From: 13-2-20CM-68-14 sp036378475
Lineage (GTDB): Bacteria; Actinomycetota; Thermoleophilia; Gaiellales; Gaiellaceae
Direction: 5' to 3'
DNA: 8,132 nucleotides
Assembly (NCBI GenBank): GCA_036378475.1
Contig: DASUWJ010000024.1
Span: 1 to 8,132, forward strand
The notes under the pieces were generated by a model. That model was given only the letters and a program-made list of their open reading frames with translations, was not told the origin of the DNA and did not search any database. Below are positions 1 through 5,234 of the stretch, one piece after another. Position numbers and translations under genes: made by a program. Every line of letters begins with the position of its first letter. The first letter of the stretch is position 1.

Positions 1-759
1 GACGTTCGTCGTCAGCGCGACGTAGCCGAAGTAGCCGATCCGGTGCCCGCTAACGACCGCCAGGGTCGAGCCGGGGTTGAAGCCGAACCAGCCGAACCAG
101 AGGATGATCGTCCCCAGGACCGCGTAGGGCAGGTTGTGGCCGGGAATCGGATTGGCCCGACCGTCTCGCCCGAACTTGCCGAGCCGTGGCCCGAGCAGGA
201 TCGCCCCGGCGAGCGCGGCGAGTGCCCCCTGGTAGTGGACGACCGTCGAGCCGGCGAAATCCTGCATCCCCAGCCCGAACAGCCACCCGCCCGAGTGCCA
301 GACCCAGTGCGAGGTGACCGAGTAGATCAGCGTGAAGGCGACGCCGAAGGCGAAGTAGACCCAGAGCTTCGCCCGCTCCGCCATCGCCCCCCAGACGATT
401 GCGAGCGAGACGCCGGCAAAGACGACCTCGAACAGGTACGCGCCCGCGCCGGGGATCGTGGTGAAGAACGAGTAGGGGGCTTTTCCGATCGCGAGCAGTG
501 CGCCCACTGACGGCGCGAAGCCATGCGTTCCGATCAGGCTGTTGCCATCCCCGAATGCGAGCGCGAAGCCGACCGCCCAGTAGACGAGCGAGCAGACGCC
601 GAAGATCAGCACGTTCTTGCCGGCGATGTGCGCCGCGTTCTTCATCCTCGTCAGCCCCGCCTCGAGGAAGGCGAATCCGGCCTGCATGAACATGACGAGG
701 ACGGCCGCGATCACGACCCAGACCGTGTTGGCGGCGAGCAGCAGGTTCGCGTTGCTCAT
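1..759 (-). CDS. amt: Ammonium transporter (Amt family), 3' end cut by window edge
   Basis: Inner-membrane channel for ammonium/ammonia uptake, which feeds the glutamine synthetases encoded nearby. The visible 253 residues are the N-terminal part of a protein normally about 400-450 aa; the reading frame is still open at base 1. Successive hydrophobic membrane segments are clear. Family marks: MQAGFAFLEAGLTRMKNA (about 25-42), the FLEAG subtype rather than the FFYGG subtype of many Amt proteins; DFAGSTVVH at 167-175, whose His175 corresponds to the first pore histidine (E. coli AmtB His168); LGPR at 189-192; and WFGWFGFNPGS at 221-231. The ATG at 759-757 overlaps the P-II stop codon in ATGA, so the gene is probably translationally coupled to P-II, its usual binding partner. 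The Shine-Dalgarno sequence is weak. It is the last visible gene of the glnA-GNAT-P-II-amt operon. Family identity is secure; transported substrate and any C-terminal fusion cannot be judged. Confidence 0.95.
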   Translation of the reverse strand, partial: MSNANLLLAANTVWVVIAAVLVMFMQAGFAFLEAGLTRMKNAAHIAGKNVLIFGVCSLVYWAVGFALAFGDGNSLIGTHGFAPSVGALLAIGKAPYSFFTTIPGAGAYLFEVVFAGVSLAIVWGAMAERAKLWVYFAFGVAFTLIYSVTSHWVWHSGGWLFGLGMQDFAGSTVVHYQGALAALAGAILLGPRLGKFGRDGRANPIPGHNLPYAVLGTIILWFGWFGFNPGSTLAVVSGHRIGYFGYVALTTNV

Positions 760-1106
760 CGCGCCGCCACGCTCTCCAGGGGCAGGCCGGTGCGGTTGTG
801 CGTGACCGAGCCGACTCGGCTCGCCCAGACGAGCCCGTCGCCCGAGTCGTTGCCGCTTCTGGCCGAGTCGGCAACGGCCTCGACGACCGCGCTCGCGAGC
901 GAGTCCTCGACGATGAAGGTCAGGAGCGCCTTCGGCAGGAAGCGCGACTCGAAGACGCGACCCCGGTACTCGTGGGTGACGCCGCGCTGGCGACCGTGGC
1001 CGATCGCCTCGACCACGGTGGCGCCCACGTGTCCGGTCTCCTCCTCGACGGCGTCGATCACGGTCTCCACACGCTCGCGGATCACGACGGCCTCGACCTT
1101 GGTCAT
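756..1106 (-). CDS. glnB: Divergent P-II nitrogen regulatory protein
   Basis: P-II proteins are small trimers that sense ATP/ADP and 2-oxoglutarate and bind Amt and other nitrogen-metabolism partners. This 116-aa protein keeps the family core: the MTKVEAVV start, GHGRQRG (36-42), Tyr47-Arg-Gly at the T-loop base, FLPK (56-59), SGDG near 93 and NRTG near the end. It departs at key places when aligned by eye to E. coli GlnB: the modified Tyr51 of the T-loop is Phe52 (YRGRVF replaces YRGAEY), the Lys90 region is replaced and one residue longer (SGNDSGDG), the Lys after GDG is Leu, and Arg101 is His. Both classical P-II sequence signatures are therefore broken. The start is the ATG at 1106-1104, preceded by GAGGTGA; a longer in-frame extension into the GNAT gene is rejected. 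It overlaps the GNAT stop upstream and the amt start downstream by ATGA, and its natural partner is the adjacent Amt. Confidence 0.92.
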   Translation of the reverse strand: MTKVEAVVIRERVETVIDAVEEETGHVGATVVEAIGHGRQRGVTHEYRGRVFESRFLPKALLTFIVEDSLASAVVEAVADSARSGNDSGDGLVWASRVGSVTHNRTGLPLESVAAR

Positions 1107-1603
1107 GCGATCACCTCGCTTCGTCGTTCGAGCAGGACGGTGTCCCGCCAACGCCTGTGTTGCTTGCCGATTCGCTCCCGCCGGCCGACGCAGCGAAAGC
1201 CGGCGCCGGCGAGCAGCCGCAGACTGGCCTCGTTCTCGGGAAAGACGCTCGTCTGGAGCGTCCAGATCCCGGCCTGCTCCGTGCCGCGCACGAACTCGGC
1301 CAGCAGGGCCGTGCCGATACCCCGGTGACGTGCGCGCTCGGCGACGTACAGGCTGATCTCCGCCACGCCCCTGTAGACGGGCCGAGCCGAGACGGGCGCG
1401 ATCGCCGCCCAGGCGACGAGGCCGCCGTCGATCGCCGCCACGAGCCGGGGTCTGCGGCAGTGTGCGCGGTCCCAGTCCGGCCAGGAGGGCACGGCCGTCT
1501 CGAAGGTGGCCTCGCCGGTCTCGATTCCCTCCGCATAGATCCGCGCGACCTCCGGCCAGTCGCCCGGCCGGAGGTCGCGGATCTCGACTGCGGTCGCGAG
1601 CAA
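1103..1603 (-). CDS. GNAT N-acetyltransferase, phosphinothricin/methionine-sulfoximine acetyltransferase-like
   Basis: Cytosolic acetyl-CoA-dependent N-acetyltransferase, 166 aa. Family marks in order: EIRDLRPGDWPEVARIY (7-23), the EATFET region (31-36), AEISLYVAERARHRGIGTAL (81-100) with the acetyl-CoA-binding RGIGTALL loop, PENEASLRLLAGAGF (122-136), and a C-terminal GKQHRRWRDTVLLER (146-160). This pattern fits the PAT/MnaT group (COG1247), which acetylates phosphinothricin, methionine sulfoximine or methionine sulfone. The first two are glutamine synthetase inhibitors, which makes its place between glnA and P-II notable. The exact substrate cannot be read from sequence. No ATG or GTG is available near the N-terminus; the best start is TTG at 1603-1601, five bases after the glnA stop and without a clear Shine-Dalgarno, so translation may depend on coupling to glnA. 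The stop overlaps the P-II ATG. Confidence 0.85.
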   Translation of the reverse strand: MLATAVEIRDLRPGDWPEVARIYAEGIETGEATFETAVPSWPDWDRAHCRRPRLVAAIDGGLVAWAAIAPVSARPVYRGVAEISLYVAERARHRGIGTALLAEFVRGTEQAGIWTLQTSVFPENEASLRLLAGAGFRCVGRRERIGKQHRRWRDTVLLERRSEVIA

Positions 1604-1608
1604 GGCCG

Positions 1609-3051
1609 CTAGCAGTCGAAGTAGAGGGCGAACTCGGCCGGGTGGGGCCGCAAGCGGACGACGTCGACCTCGCTCTCGCGCTTGTGCTCGATCCAGGTCC
1701 GGATCAGGTCCTCGCTGAAGACGTCGCCGCGGAGCAGGAACTCGTGATCGCGCTCGAGGGCGGCGAGTGCCTCGGCGAGCGAGCCGGGCACCTGCGCCAC
1801 GCCCCGGTCCTCCTCGAACAAGTCCCAGTCGGCGGGCTCGCCGGCGTCCAGCCCCTGCTCGATCCCGTCGAGCCCGGCCATCAGCATCGCCGAGAAGGCG
1901 AGGTACGGGTTGGCGGCGGCGTCCGGGCAGCGAAACTCGATCCGCTTTGCCTTCGCCGAGTCCGAGTACATCGGGATCCGGATGCAGGCGGAGCGGTTCC
2001 GCATCGAGTAGACGAGGTTGACGGGCGCCTCGAAACCGGGCACGAGCCGGCGGTAGGAGTTCGTCGTCGGGGCGCAGAAGGCGAGCAGCGCGGGGGCGTG
2101 GGCGAGCAGTCCGCCGATGTACGTCCGGGCCAGCTGCGAGAGCCCTGCGTACCCCGACTTGTCCGCCATCAGCGGTGTGCCTTCCTTCCAGAGCGACTGG
2201 TGGGTGTGCATGCCCGAGCCGTTGTCGCCAAAGAGCGGTTTCGGCATGAACGTCGCGGTCTTGCCGGCCGCACGCGCGAGGTTCTTGATGACGTACTTGT
2301 ACGTCATCACCTGGTCGGCCATCCGCGTCAGCGACTGGAAGCGAAGGTCGATCTCGCACTGGCCTCCCGAGGCGACTTCGTGGTGGTGGAACTCGCAGGG
2401 AATGCCGAGCCGCTCGAGGGTGAGGACCATTTGCGTCCGCAGGTCGGCCAGCGTGTCGTGGGGGGCCGGGGGAAAGTAGCCCTCCTTCGGCCGGACGGTG
2501 TAGCCGGGTCCGGGTCTCCCCGAGTTCCAGTGGCCCTCGGCCGAGTCGATCTCGTAGTGGGCCTTGTGGTCGGCGAGCTCGTAGGAGACCGTGTCGAGCA
2601 CGAAGAACTCGCATTCGGGGCCGAAGTAGGCCGTGTCGGCGACGCCGGTCTCGCGAAGGTACTCCTCGGCCCGCTTGGCGATTCGGCGCGGATCCTTCGT
2701 ATAGGGCTGGCGGGTGATCGGATCGACGATCTCGCAGAGGAGCGAGAGCGTCGGGGCCTCCGCGAACGGGTCGAGCAGCGCACTCGAGGCGTCCGGGATC
2801 AGCAGCAGGTCCGACTCGGAGATTCCCTGCCAGCCGCGGATCGAGGAGCCGTCGAAGCCGAGCCCCTCGTCGAAGGCGGACTCGTCGAAGGCAGAGAGCG
2901 GGAGCGTCATGTGCTGCCAGGCGCCGAGCAGATCGCAGAACTTGAGATCGACCATCTTGGCCTGGGTCTCGCCGGCCCAGGCGAGTGCCTCACGCGGCTC
3001 GGGCTGCGCGCCGCTGCCGTTCACCAGGTAGTGCCGTTCGGTTGCCTCCAC
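1609..3051 (-). CDS. glnA: Glutamine synthetase, type GSI-beta-like, lacking the adenylylated tyrosine
   Basis: Makes glutamine from glutamate, ammonia and ATP in the cytosol. It has 480 aa, normal for GSI-beta. Visible motifs: GFDGSSIRGW (65-74), FGPECEFF (143-150, metal-binding glutamates), the insert with HWNSGRPGPGYTVRPKEGYF (174-193) typical of the beta type, HHEVASGGQCEID (223-235), NGSGMHTHQS (277-286), RLVPGFEAP (335-343), RNRSACIRIP (351-360) and FRCPD (373-377). Catalytic motifs look intact. At the adenylylation site the usual NLY is DLF, giving Phe412 where E. coli has Tyr397, so GlnE-type control should not be possible. The start is GTG at 3051-3049, with GGAGG five bases upstream; a longer in-frame reading to a TTG at 3186 is rejected because it would run through the promoter and leader. 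It heads the operon with the GNAT, P-II and amt, and is preceded by a terminator/antiterminator leader. Confidence 0.96.
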   Translation of the reverse strand: MEATERHYLVNGSGAQPEPREALAWAGETQAKMVDLKFCDLLGAWQHMTLPLSAFDESAFDEGLGFDGSSIRGWQGISESDLLLIPDASSALLDPFAEAPTLSLLCEIVDPITRQPYTKDPRRIAKRAEEYLRETGVADTAYFGPECEFFVLDTVSYELADHKAHYEIDSAEGHWNSGRPGPGYTVRPKEGYFPPAPHDTLADLRTQMVLTLERLGIPCEFHHHEVASGGQCEIDLRFQSLTRMADQVMTYKYVIKNLARAAGKTATFMPKPLFGDNGSGMHTHQSLWKEGTPLMADKSGYAGLSQLARTYIGGLLAHAPALLAFCAPTTNSYRRLVPGFEAPVNLVYSMRNRSACIRIPMYSDSAKAKRIEFRCPDAAANPYLAFSAMLMAGLDGIEQGLDAGEPADWDLFEEDRGVAQVPGSLAEALAALERDHEFLLRGDVFSEDLIRTWIEHKRESEVDVVRLRPHPAEFALYFDC

Positions 3052-3056
3052 CTTTG

Positions 3057-3063
3057 CCTCCTT
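3057..3063 (-). promoter_or_regulatory. Ribosome binding site fixing the GTG start of the GSI-beta glnA
   Basis: The minus strand reads AAGGAGG ending at 3057, then five bases, then GTG at 3051-3049. The match is near perfect and favours this GTG over the upstream TTG at 3186 and over internal starts. Confidence 0.85.
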
Positions 3064-3077
3064 CGTTTCGGTCCAAC

Positions 3078-3111
3078 AAAAAGCCCCAGGACTCGACTGC
3101 AGTCCTGAGGC
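3078..3111 (-). terminator. Intrinsic terminator in the leader of the GSI-beta glnA (attenuator)
   Basis: On the minus strand GCCTCAGGACT (3111-3101) pairs with AGTCCTGGGGC (3093-3083): 11 base pairs with one G-U and a 7-base loop, followed at once by TTTTT (3082-3078). It lies only 15 bases before the Shine-Dalgarno, so it should stop transcription before glnA unless prevented. The base of the stem matches that of the plus-strand glnA leader. Confidence 0.8.
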
Positions 3112-3147
3112 CACACTGCCCCGGCGGCCGCCAGCACCGGCGACCGC
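3104..3147 (-). promoter_or_regulatory. ANTAR-RNA-like tandem hexaloop hairpins (antiterminator), GSI-beta glnA leader
   Basis: Two adjacent stem-loops on the minus strand. P1: GCGGTCGCC (3147-3139) pairs with GGCGGCCGC (3132-3124), nine pairs with one G-U, around the six-base loop GGTGCT. P2: CCGGGGC (3124-3118) pairs with GCCTC plus GG (3111-3107 and 3105-3104, one bulged A), around the six-base loop AGTGTG, which has the A1 and G4 bases reported for ANTAR-bound loops. P2 consumes the 5' arm of the terminator, so the two folds exclude each other. P1 begins about three bases after the predicted transcription start. The hairpins are seen directly; binding by an ANTAR protein is inference. Confidence 0.6.
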
Positions 3148-3156
3148 ATCGCCTCC

Positions 3157-3186
3157 ACCGTACCGTCGAGCTCGGACGAACGTCAA
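3157..3186 (-). promoter_or_regulatory. Promoter of the glnA-GNAT-P-II-amt operon
   Basis: On the minus strand TTGACG (3186-3181) and TACGGT (3162-3157) are separated by 18 bases, a good housekeeping-sigma match. The expected start near 3150 gives a leader of about 100 bases that begins directly at the P1 hairpin. Confidence 0.65.
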
Positions 3187-3214
3187 GGGTCCAGGGCGTC
3201 CGAGAGGCTAGAAC
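3186..3214 (+). promoter_or_regulatory. Candidate promoter of the GSI-alpha glnA
   Basis: TAGAAC at 3209-3214 is a plausible -10 box whose predicted start (about 3221) falls just before the first leader hairpin, the same geometry as on the other strand. The -35 position (3186-3191, AGGGTC) does not resemble TTGACA, so this promoter may need an activator. It lies back-to-back with the -35 box of the opposite operon. An alternative -10 is TAAACT at 3236-3241, but that start would leave out the first hairpin. Confidence 0.4.
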
Positions 3215-3225
3215 GATCCTGGCTG

Positions 3226-3275
3226 CCGGGGTGTGTAAACTCCGGGGCGTCTGTAGGCGACGCAGCCTCAGGCGC
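3226..3275 (+). promoter_or_regulatory. ANTAR-RNA-like tandem hexaloop hairpins (antiterminator), GSI-alpha glnA leader
   Basis: P1: CCGGGGT (3226-3232) pairs with ACTCCGG (3239-3245), seven pairs with one G-U, around the six-base loop GTGTAA. P2: GCGTCTGTAGGC (3247-3258) pairs with GCCTCAGGCGC (3265-3275), eleven pairs with one bulged T and one G-U, around the six-base loop GACGCA. The 3' arm of P2 is exactly the 5' arm of the terminator that follows, so it is a full antiterminator. Neither loop has A at position 1; P2 has G at position 4. The two-hairpin plan matches ANTAR-RNA elements, but the loop bases do not fully fit the published consensus. Confidence 0.55.
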
Positions 3276-3303
3276 CGAGCGCGCCTGGGGCTTTCGTGTT
3301 TTT
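3265..3303 (+). terminator. Intrinsic terminator in the leader of the GSI-alpha glnA (attenuator)
   Basis: GCCTCAGGCGC (3265-3275) pairs with GCGCCTGGGGC (3281-3291), eleven pairs with one G-U and a 5-base loop, followed by an interrupted T tract, TTTCGTGTTTTT (3292-3303). It sits two bases before the Shine-Dalgarno of the GSI-alpha glnA. The T tract is less even than on the opposite strand, so termination may be partial. Confidence 0.72.
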
Positions 3304-3304
3304 C

Positions 3305-3311
3305 AAGGAGG
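3305..3311 (+). promoter_or_regulatory. Ribosome binding site of the GSI-alpha glnA
   Basis: AAGGAGG at 3305-3311, seven bases before the ATG at 3319. It immediately follows the leader terminator's T tract and fixes the start of the gene. Confidence 0.85.
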
Positions 3312-3318
3312 TTTTCGG

Positions 3319-4683
3319 ATGGCGCAGGTCGAGAGCAGGGCCCGGGCGACGAGCGACCCGGGCGCGCGGCGCGAGGCTCTGAAGCGGATGCAGGACGAGC
3401 AGGTCGATTTCGTTTTGCTCTGGTTCACTGACATCGAGGGGCACCTGAAGAGCTTCGCCGTGATGCCGAGCGAGGTCGAAGCCGCGCTCGACGACGGAAT
3501 GGGCTTCGACGGATCCTCGATCACGGGCTTCAACGCGATCGAGGAGTCGGACATGGTTGCGATCCCCGATCCGGACACGTTCCGGGTGATGCCCAGGGGC
3601 GAGGGCGAACCGACCGTCGCGAGGATGATCTGCGACATCGTCACGCCGGACGGGCAGCCCTACGAGGGTGACCCGCGCTACGTGATGCGGCGGGCCCTCG
3701 AGCGGATGAGCTCGCTCGGCTTCGACACCTTCAACGTCGGGCCCGAGCTCGAGTACTTCCTCTTTCGCGACGACAAGAGCACCGAGACGCTCGACGAGGG
3801 CGGCTACTTCGCGATGACAACGCTCGACGCAGCTTCGGGCCTCCGCCAGGAGACGGTCCACGCGCTGGAGCTGATGGGGATTCCGATCGAGTACGTCCAC
3901 CACGAGGTCGGACCTTCCCAGCACGAGATCGACATGCGCTTCGCGCCGGCGCTCGAGATGGCCGACCACACGGTCACCTACCGCCTGATCGTCAAGGAGA
4001 TCGCGAAGAAGGCCGGCTACCACGCGACCTTCATGCCGAAGCCGATCTTCGGCGAAAACGGCTCCGGCATGCATACGCACCAGTCGCTCTTCAGCGATGG
4101 CCGGAACGCCTTTTTCGACGGGGACGACCAGTGGCACCTCTCCGCGGCCGGCAAGGCTTTCATCGCGGGCCAGCTCCGCCACGCACGGGAGATCGCGGCG
4201 GTCTTCGCCCAGTGGGTCAACTCCTACAAGCGTCTCGTGCCGGGCTACGAAGCACCGGTGTACGTGGCCTGGTCGCAGCGAAACCGCTCCGCTTTGATCC
4301 GGATTCCCCTCTACAAGCCGGGCTCCGAGCAGGCAACCCGGGCCGAGATCCGCTGCCCCGATCCGGCCTGCAACCCCTACCTGACATTCGCCGCGCTTCT
4401 GCACGCCGGGCTCGAGGGGATCGAGCAGGGATATGAGCTGCCCGAGCCGATGGAGACGAACCTCTATCACCTCACGCCCGAGCAGCGGCGCGAGCGGGGG
4501 ATCGTCTCGCTGCCGGAGACGCTCGGCGAGGCGATCGACGCGCTCGCCGAGTCCGAGCTGGCGCGCAAGGCGCTCGGGCCCCATATCTTCGATCGCTACG
4601 TGGAGCTCAAGCGAAAGGAGTGGGATGACTACCGCGTCCAGCTGACGAGCTGGGAGCTCGATCGGTACCTCGCGGTCCTCTAG
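3319..4683 (+). CDS. glnA: Glutamine synthetase, type GSI-alpha-like
   Basis: Second glutamine synthetase, 454 aa, diverging from the first and of a different subtype: it lacks the beta insert after GPELEYFLF (141-149), as in the shorter alpha enzymes of Firmicutes and archaea. Core motifs are intact: GMGFDGSSITGF (60-71), GPELEYF (141-147, metal ligands), HHEVGPSQHEIDMRF (194-208), NGSGMHTHQS (247-256), RLVPGYEAP (305-313), RNRSALIRIP (321-330) and IRCPDPACNPYL (344-355). NLYHLT at 381-386 keeps a tyrosine (Tyr383), but alpha enzymes are generally not adenylylated. In the loop after FDGSSITGF the residue aligned by eye with the feedback-control Arg62 of B. subtilis is Ala73. The start is ATG with AAGGAGG seven bases upstream. 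It stands alone on its strand, ends before a strong hairpin, and is controlled by its own attenuator-like leader. A related role, such as a gamma-glutamyl-polyamine synthetase, cannot be fully excluded, but the complete catalytic set favours a true glutamine synthetase. Confidence 0.93.
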   Translation: MAQVESRARATSDPGARREALKRMQDEQVDFVLLWFTDIEGHLKSFAVMPSEVEAALDDGMGFDGSSITGFNAIEESDMVAIPDPDTFRVMPRGEGEPTVARMICDIVTPDGQPYEGDPRYVMRRALERMSSLGFDTFNVGPELEYFLFRDDKSTETLDEGGYFAMTTLDAASGLRQETVHALELMGIPIEYVHHEVGPSQHEIDMRFAPALEMADHTVTYRLIVKEIAKKAGYHATFMPKPIFGENGSGMHTHQSLFSDGRNAFFDGDDQWHLSAAGKAFIAGQLRHAREIAAVFAQWVNSYKRLVPGYEAPVYVAWSQRNRSALIRIPLYKPGSEQATRAEIRCPDPACNPYLTFAALLHAGLEGIEQGYELPEPMETNLYHLTPEQRRERGIVSLPETLGEAIDALAESELARKALGPHIFDRYVELKRKEWDDYRVQLTSWELDRYLAVL

Positions 4684-4752
4684 CGGTGGAGCCCGAAAAG
4701 TTGGAAGATTGGTAGCGCTTCGCCGCTGCGGCTGGCGAAGTCAACTGACGGC

Positions 4753-4790
4753 CGACTGCGAGGTGCTGGAATCGCACCTCGCGGTCGTTA
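4753..4790 (+). terminator. Strong hairpin, probable terminator of the GSI-alpha glnA
   Basis: CGACTGCGAGGTGC (4753-4766) pairs with GCACCTCGCGGTCG (4774-4787), 14 pairs with one G-T and a 7-base loop, 69 bases after the stop codon. The tail is only TTA, so it is a poor U tract, and the hairpin may work in both directions between convergent genes. A smaller stem, CTTCGCC (4718-4724) with GGCGAAG (4734-4740), precedes it. Confidence 0.6.
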
Positions 4791-4876
4791 TGGCGGGAGC
4801 GTTGCGGTGCGGCCGGCGGGCATGACCCTGACCTCGGTACGGCGTCCCGAGGCGGCCCGCCCGAGCCCGGGTCCGC

Positions 4877-5131
4877 TTAGAGGAAGCTCTTCAGTGTGTC
4901 GCGTGCGACTCGGAGGCCGATCACGCCGCTCGCACCGTCGATCTCCTCGATCGCCTCGGCAGGAACGACGCGGCGCCTGCGGGCGAGAAAGCCCGAGCGG
5001 ACCGCCAAGGCATCGGGAACATCCGGCGCGGTCCCATACATCGGGCACTCGACGCGACCAACAACGCGGCCCTCGCGATCTGCAACGAGAAAGCCGTTCA
5101 AGACTCTCAGGTCGGTTGCAACGGTGGCCAC
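4877..5131 (-). CDS. Small PRC-barrel-like protein
   Basis: 84 aa from the chosen start. The sequence has the beta-rich pattern of PRC-barrel domains: an LRVLNGFLVADREGRVVGRV segment (about 8-27), a central stretch ending FLARRRRVVPAEAIEEID (about 48-65) and a closing VIGLRVARDTLKSF (about 70-83). PRC barrels occur in RimM, photosynthetic reaction-centre H subunits and many free-standing small proteins thought to bind partners or ligands; no specific function can be read here. The start is uncertain: GTG at 5131 is the first good candidate after the predicted promoter but lacks a clear Shine-Dalgarno. A longer open frame to 5281 is rejected because it would cross that promoter and translate the tRNA-like T-arm. 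The gene converges with the GSI-alpha glnA. A GC-rich near-palindrome (4852-4876) lies just beyond its stop codon and could end its transcript. Confidence 0.65.
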   Translation of the reverse strand: MATVATDLRVLNGFLVADREGRVVGRVECPMYGTAPDVPDALAVRSGFLARRRRVVPAEAIEEIDGASGVIGLRVARDTLKSFL

Positions 5132-5150
5132 GATCGCACGGTAGCGGCCG

Positions 5151-5179
5151 CCTCTAAACGAAAACTGTGCCTGCTGTAA
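5151..5179 (-). promoter_or_regulatory. Candidate promoter of the PRC-barrel gene
   Basis: On the minus strand TTACAG (5179-5174) and TAGAGG (5156-5151) are separated by 17 bases, inside a local AT-rich patch (about 5156-5195) that stands out in this GC-rich window. The predicted start near 5144 leaves a very short leader before the GTG at 5131. Confidence 0.4.
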
Positions 5180-5234
5180 TTGTTTTGTTAACTGGCGGTG
5201 AGTTACTACGGGAAGCAGCGGTCGTCGCGGAGCG

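Noticed and set aside
1462..3108. Long open frame on the plus strand opposite the GSI-beta glnA (548 codons)
   Set aside because: Antisense shadow of a strongly conserved enzyme in GC-rich DNA; its translation is Arg/Val/Gly-rich with no family pattern.
3052..3186. 45-residue N-terminal extension of the GSI-beta enzyme from a TTG at 3186
   Set aside because: It would translate the -35 box, leader hairpins and terminator; AAGGAGG points to the GTG at 3051.
3231..3300. Leader peptide with ribosome-mediated attenuation
   Set aside because: The only GTG-started frame in the leader has no Shine-Dalgarno, no run of Gln or Glu codons and no stop before glnA.
3052..3318. Known glutamine riboswitch (glnA RNA) in the leaders
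   Set aside because: That class is known from cyanobacteria and has a three-helix junction with an E-loop; here I see only simple tandem hairpins before a terminator.
3268..4584. Long minus-strand open frame opposite the GSI-alpha glnA (438 codons)
   Set aside because: Shadow frame; low-complexity arginine/leucine-rich translation and no start signals.
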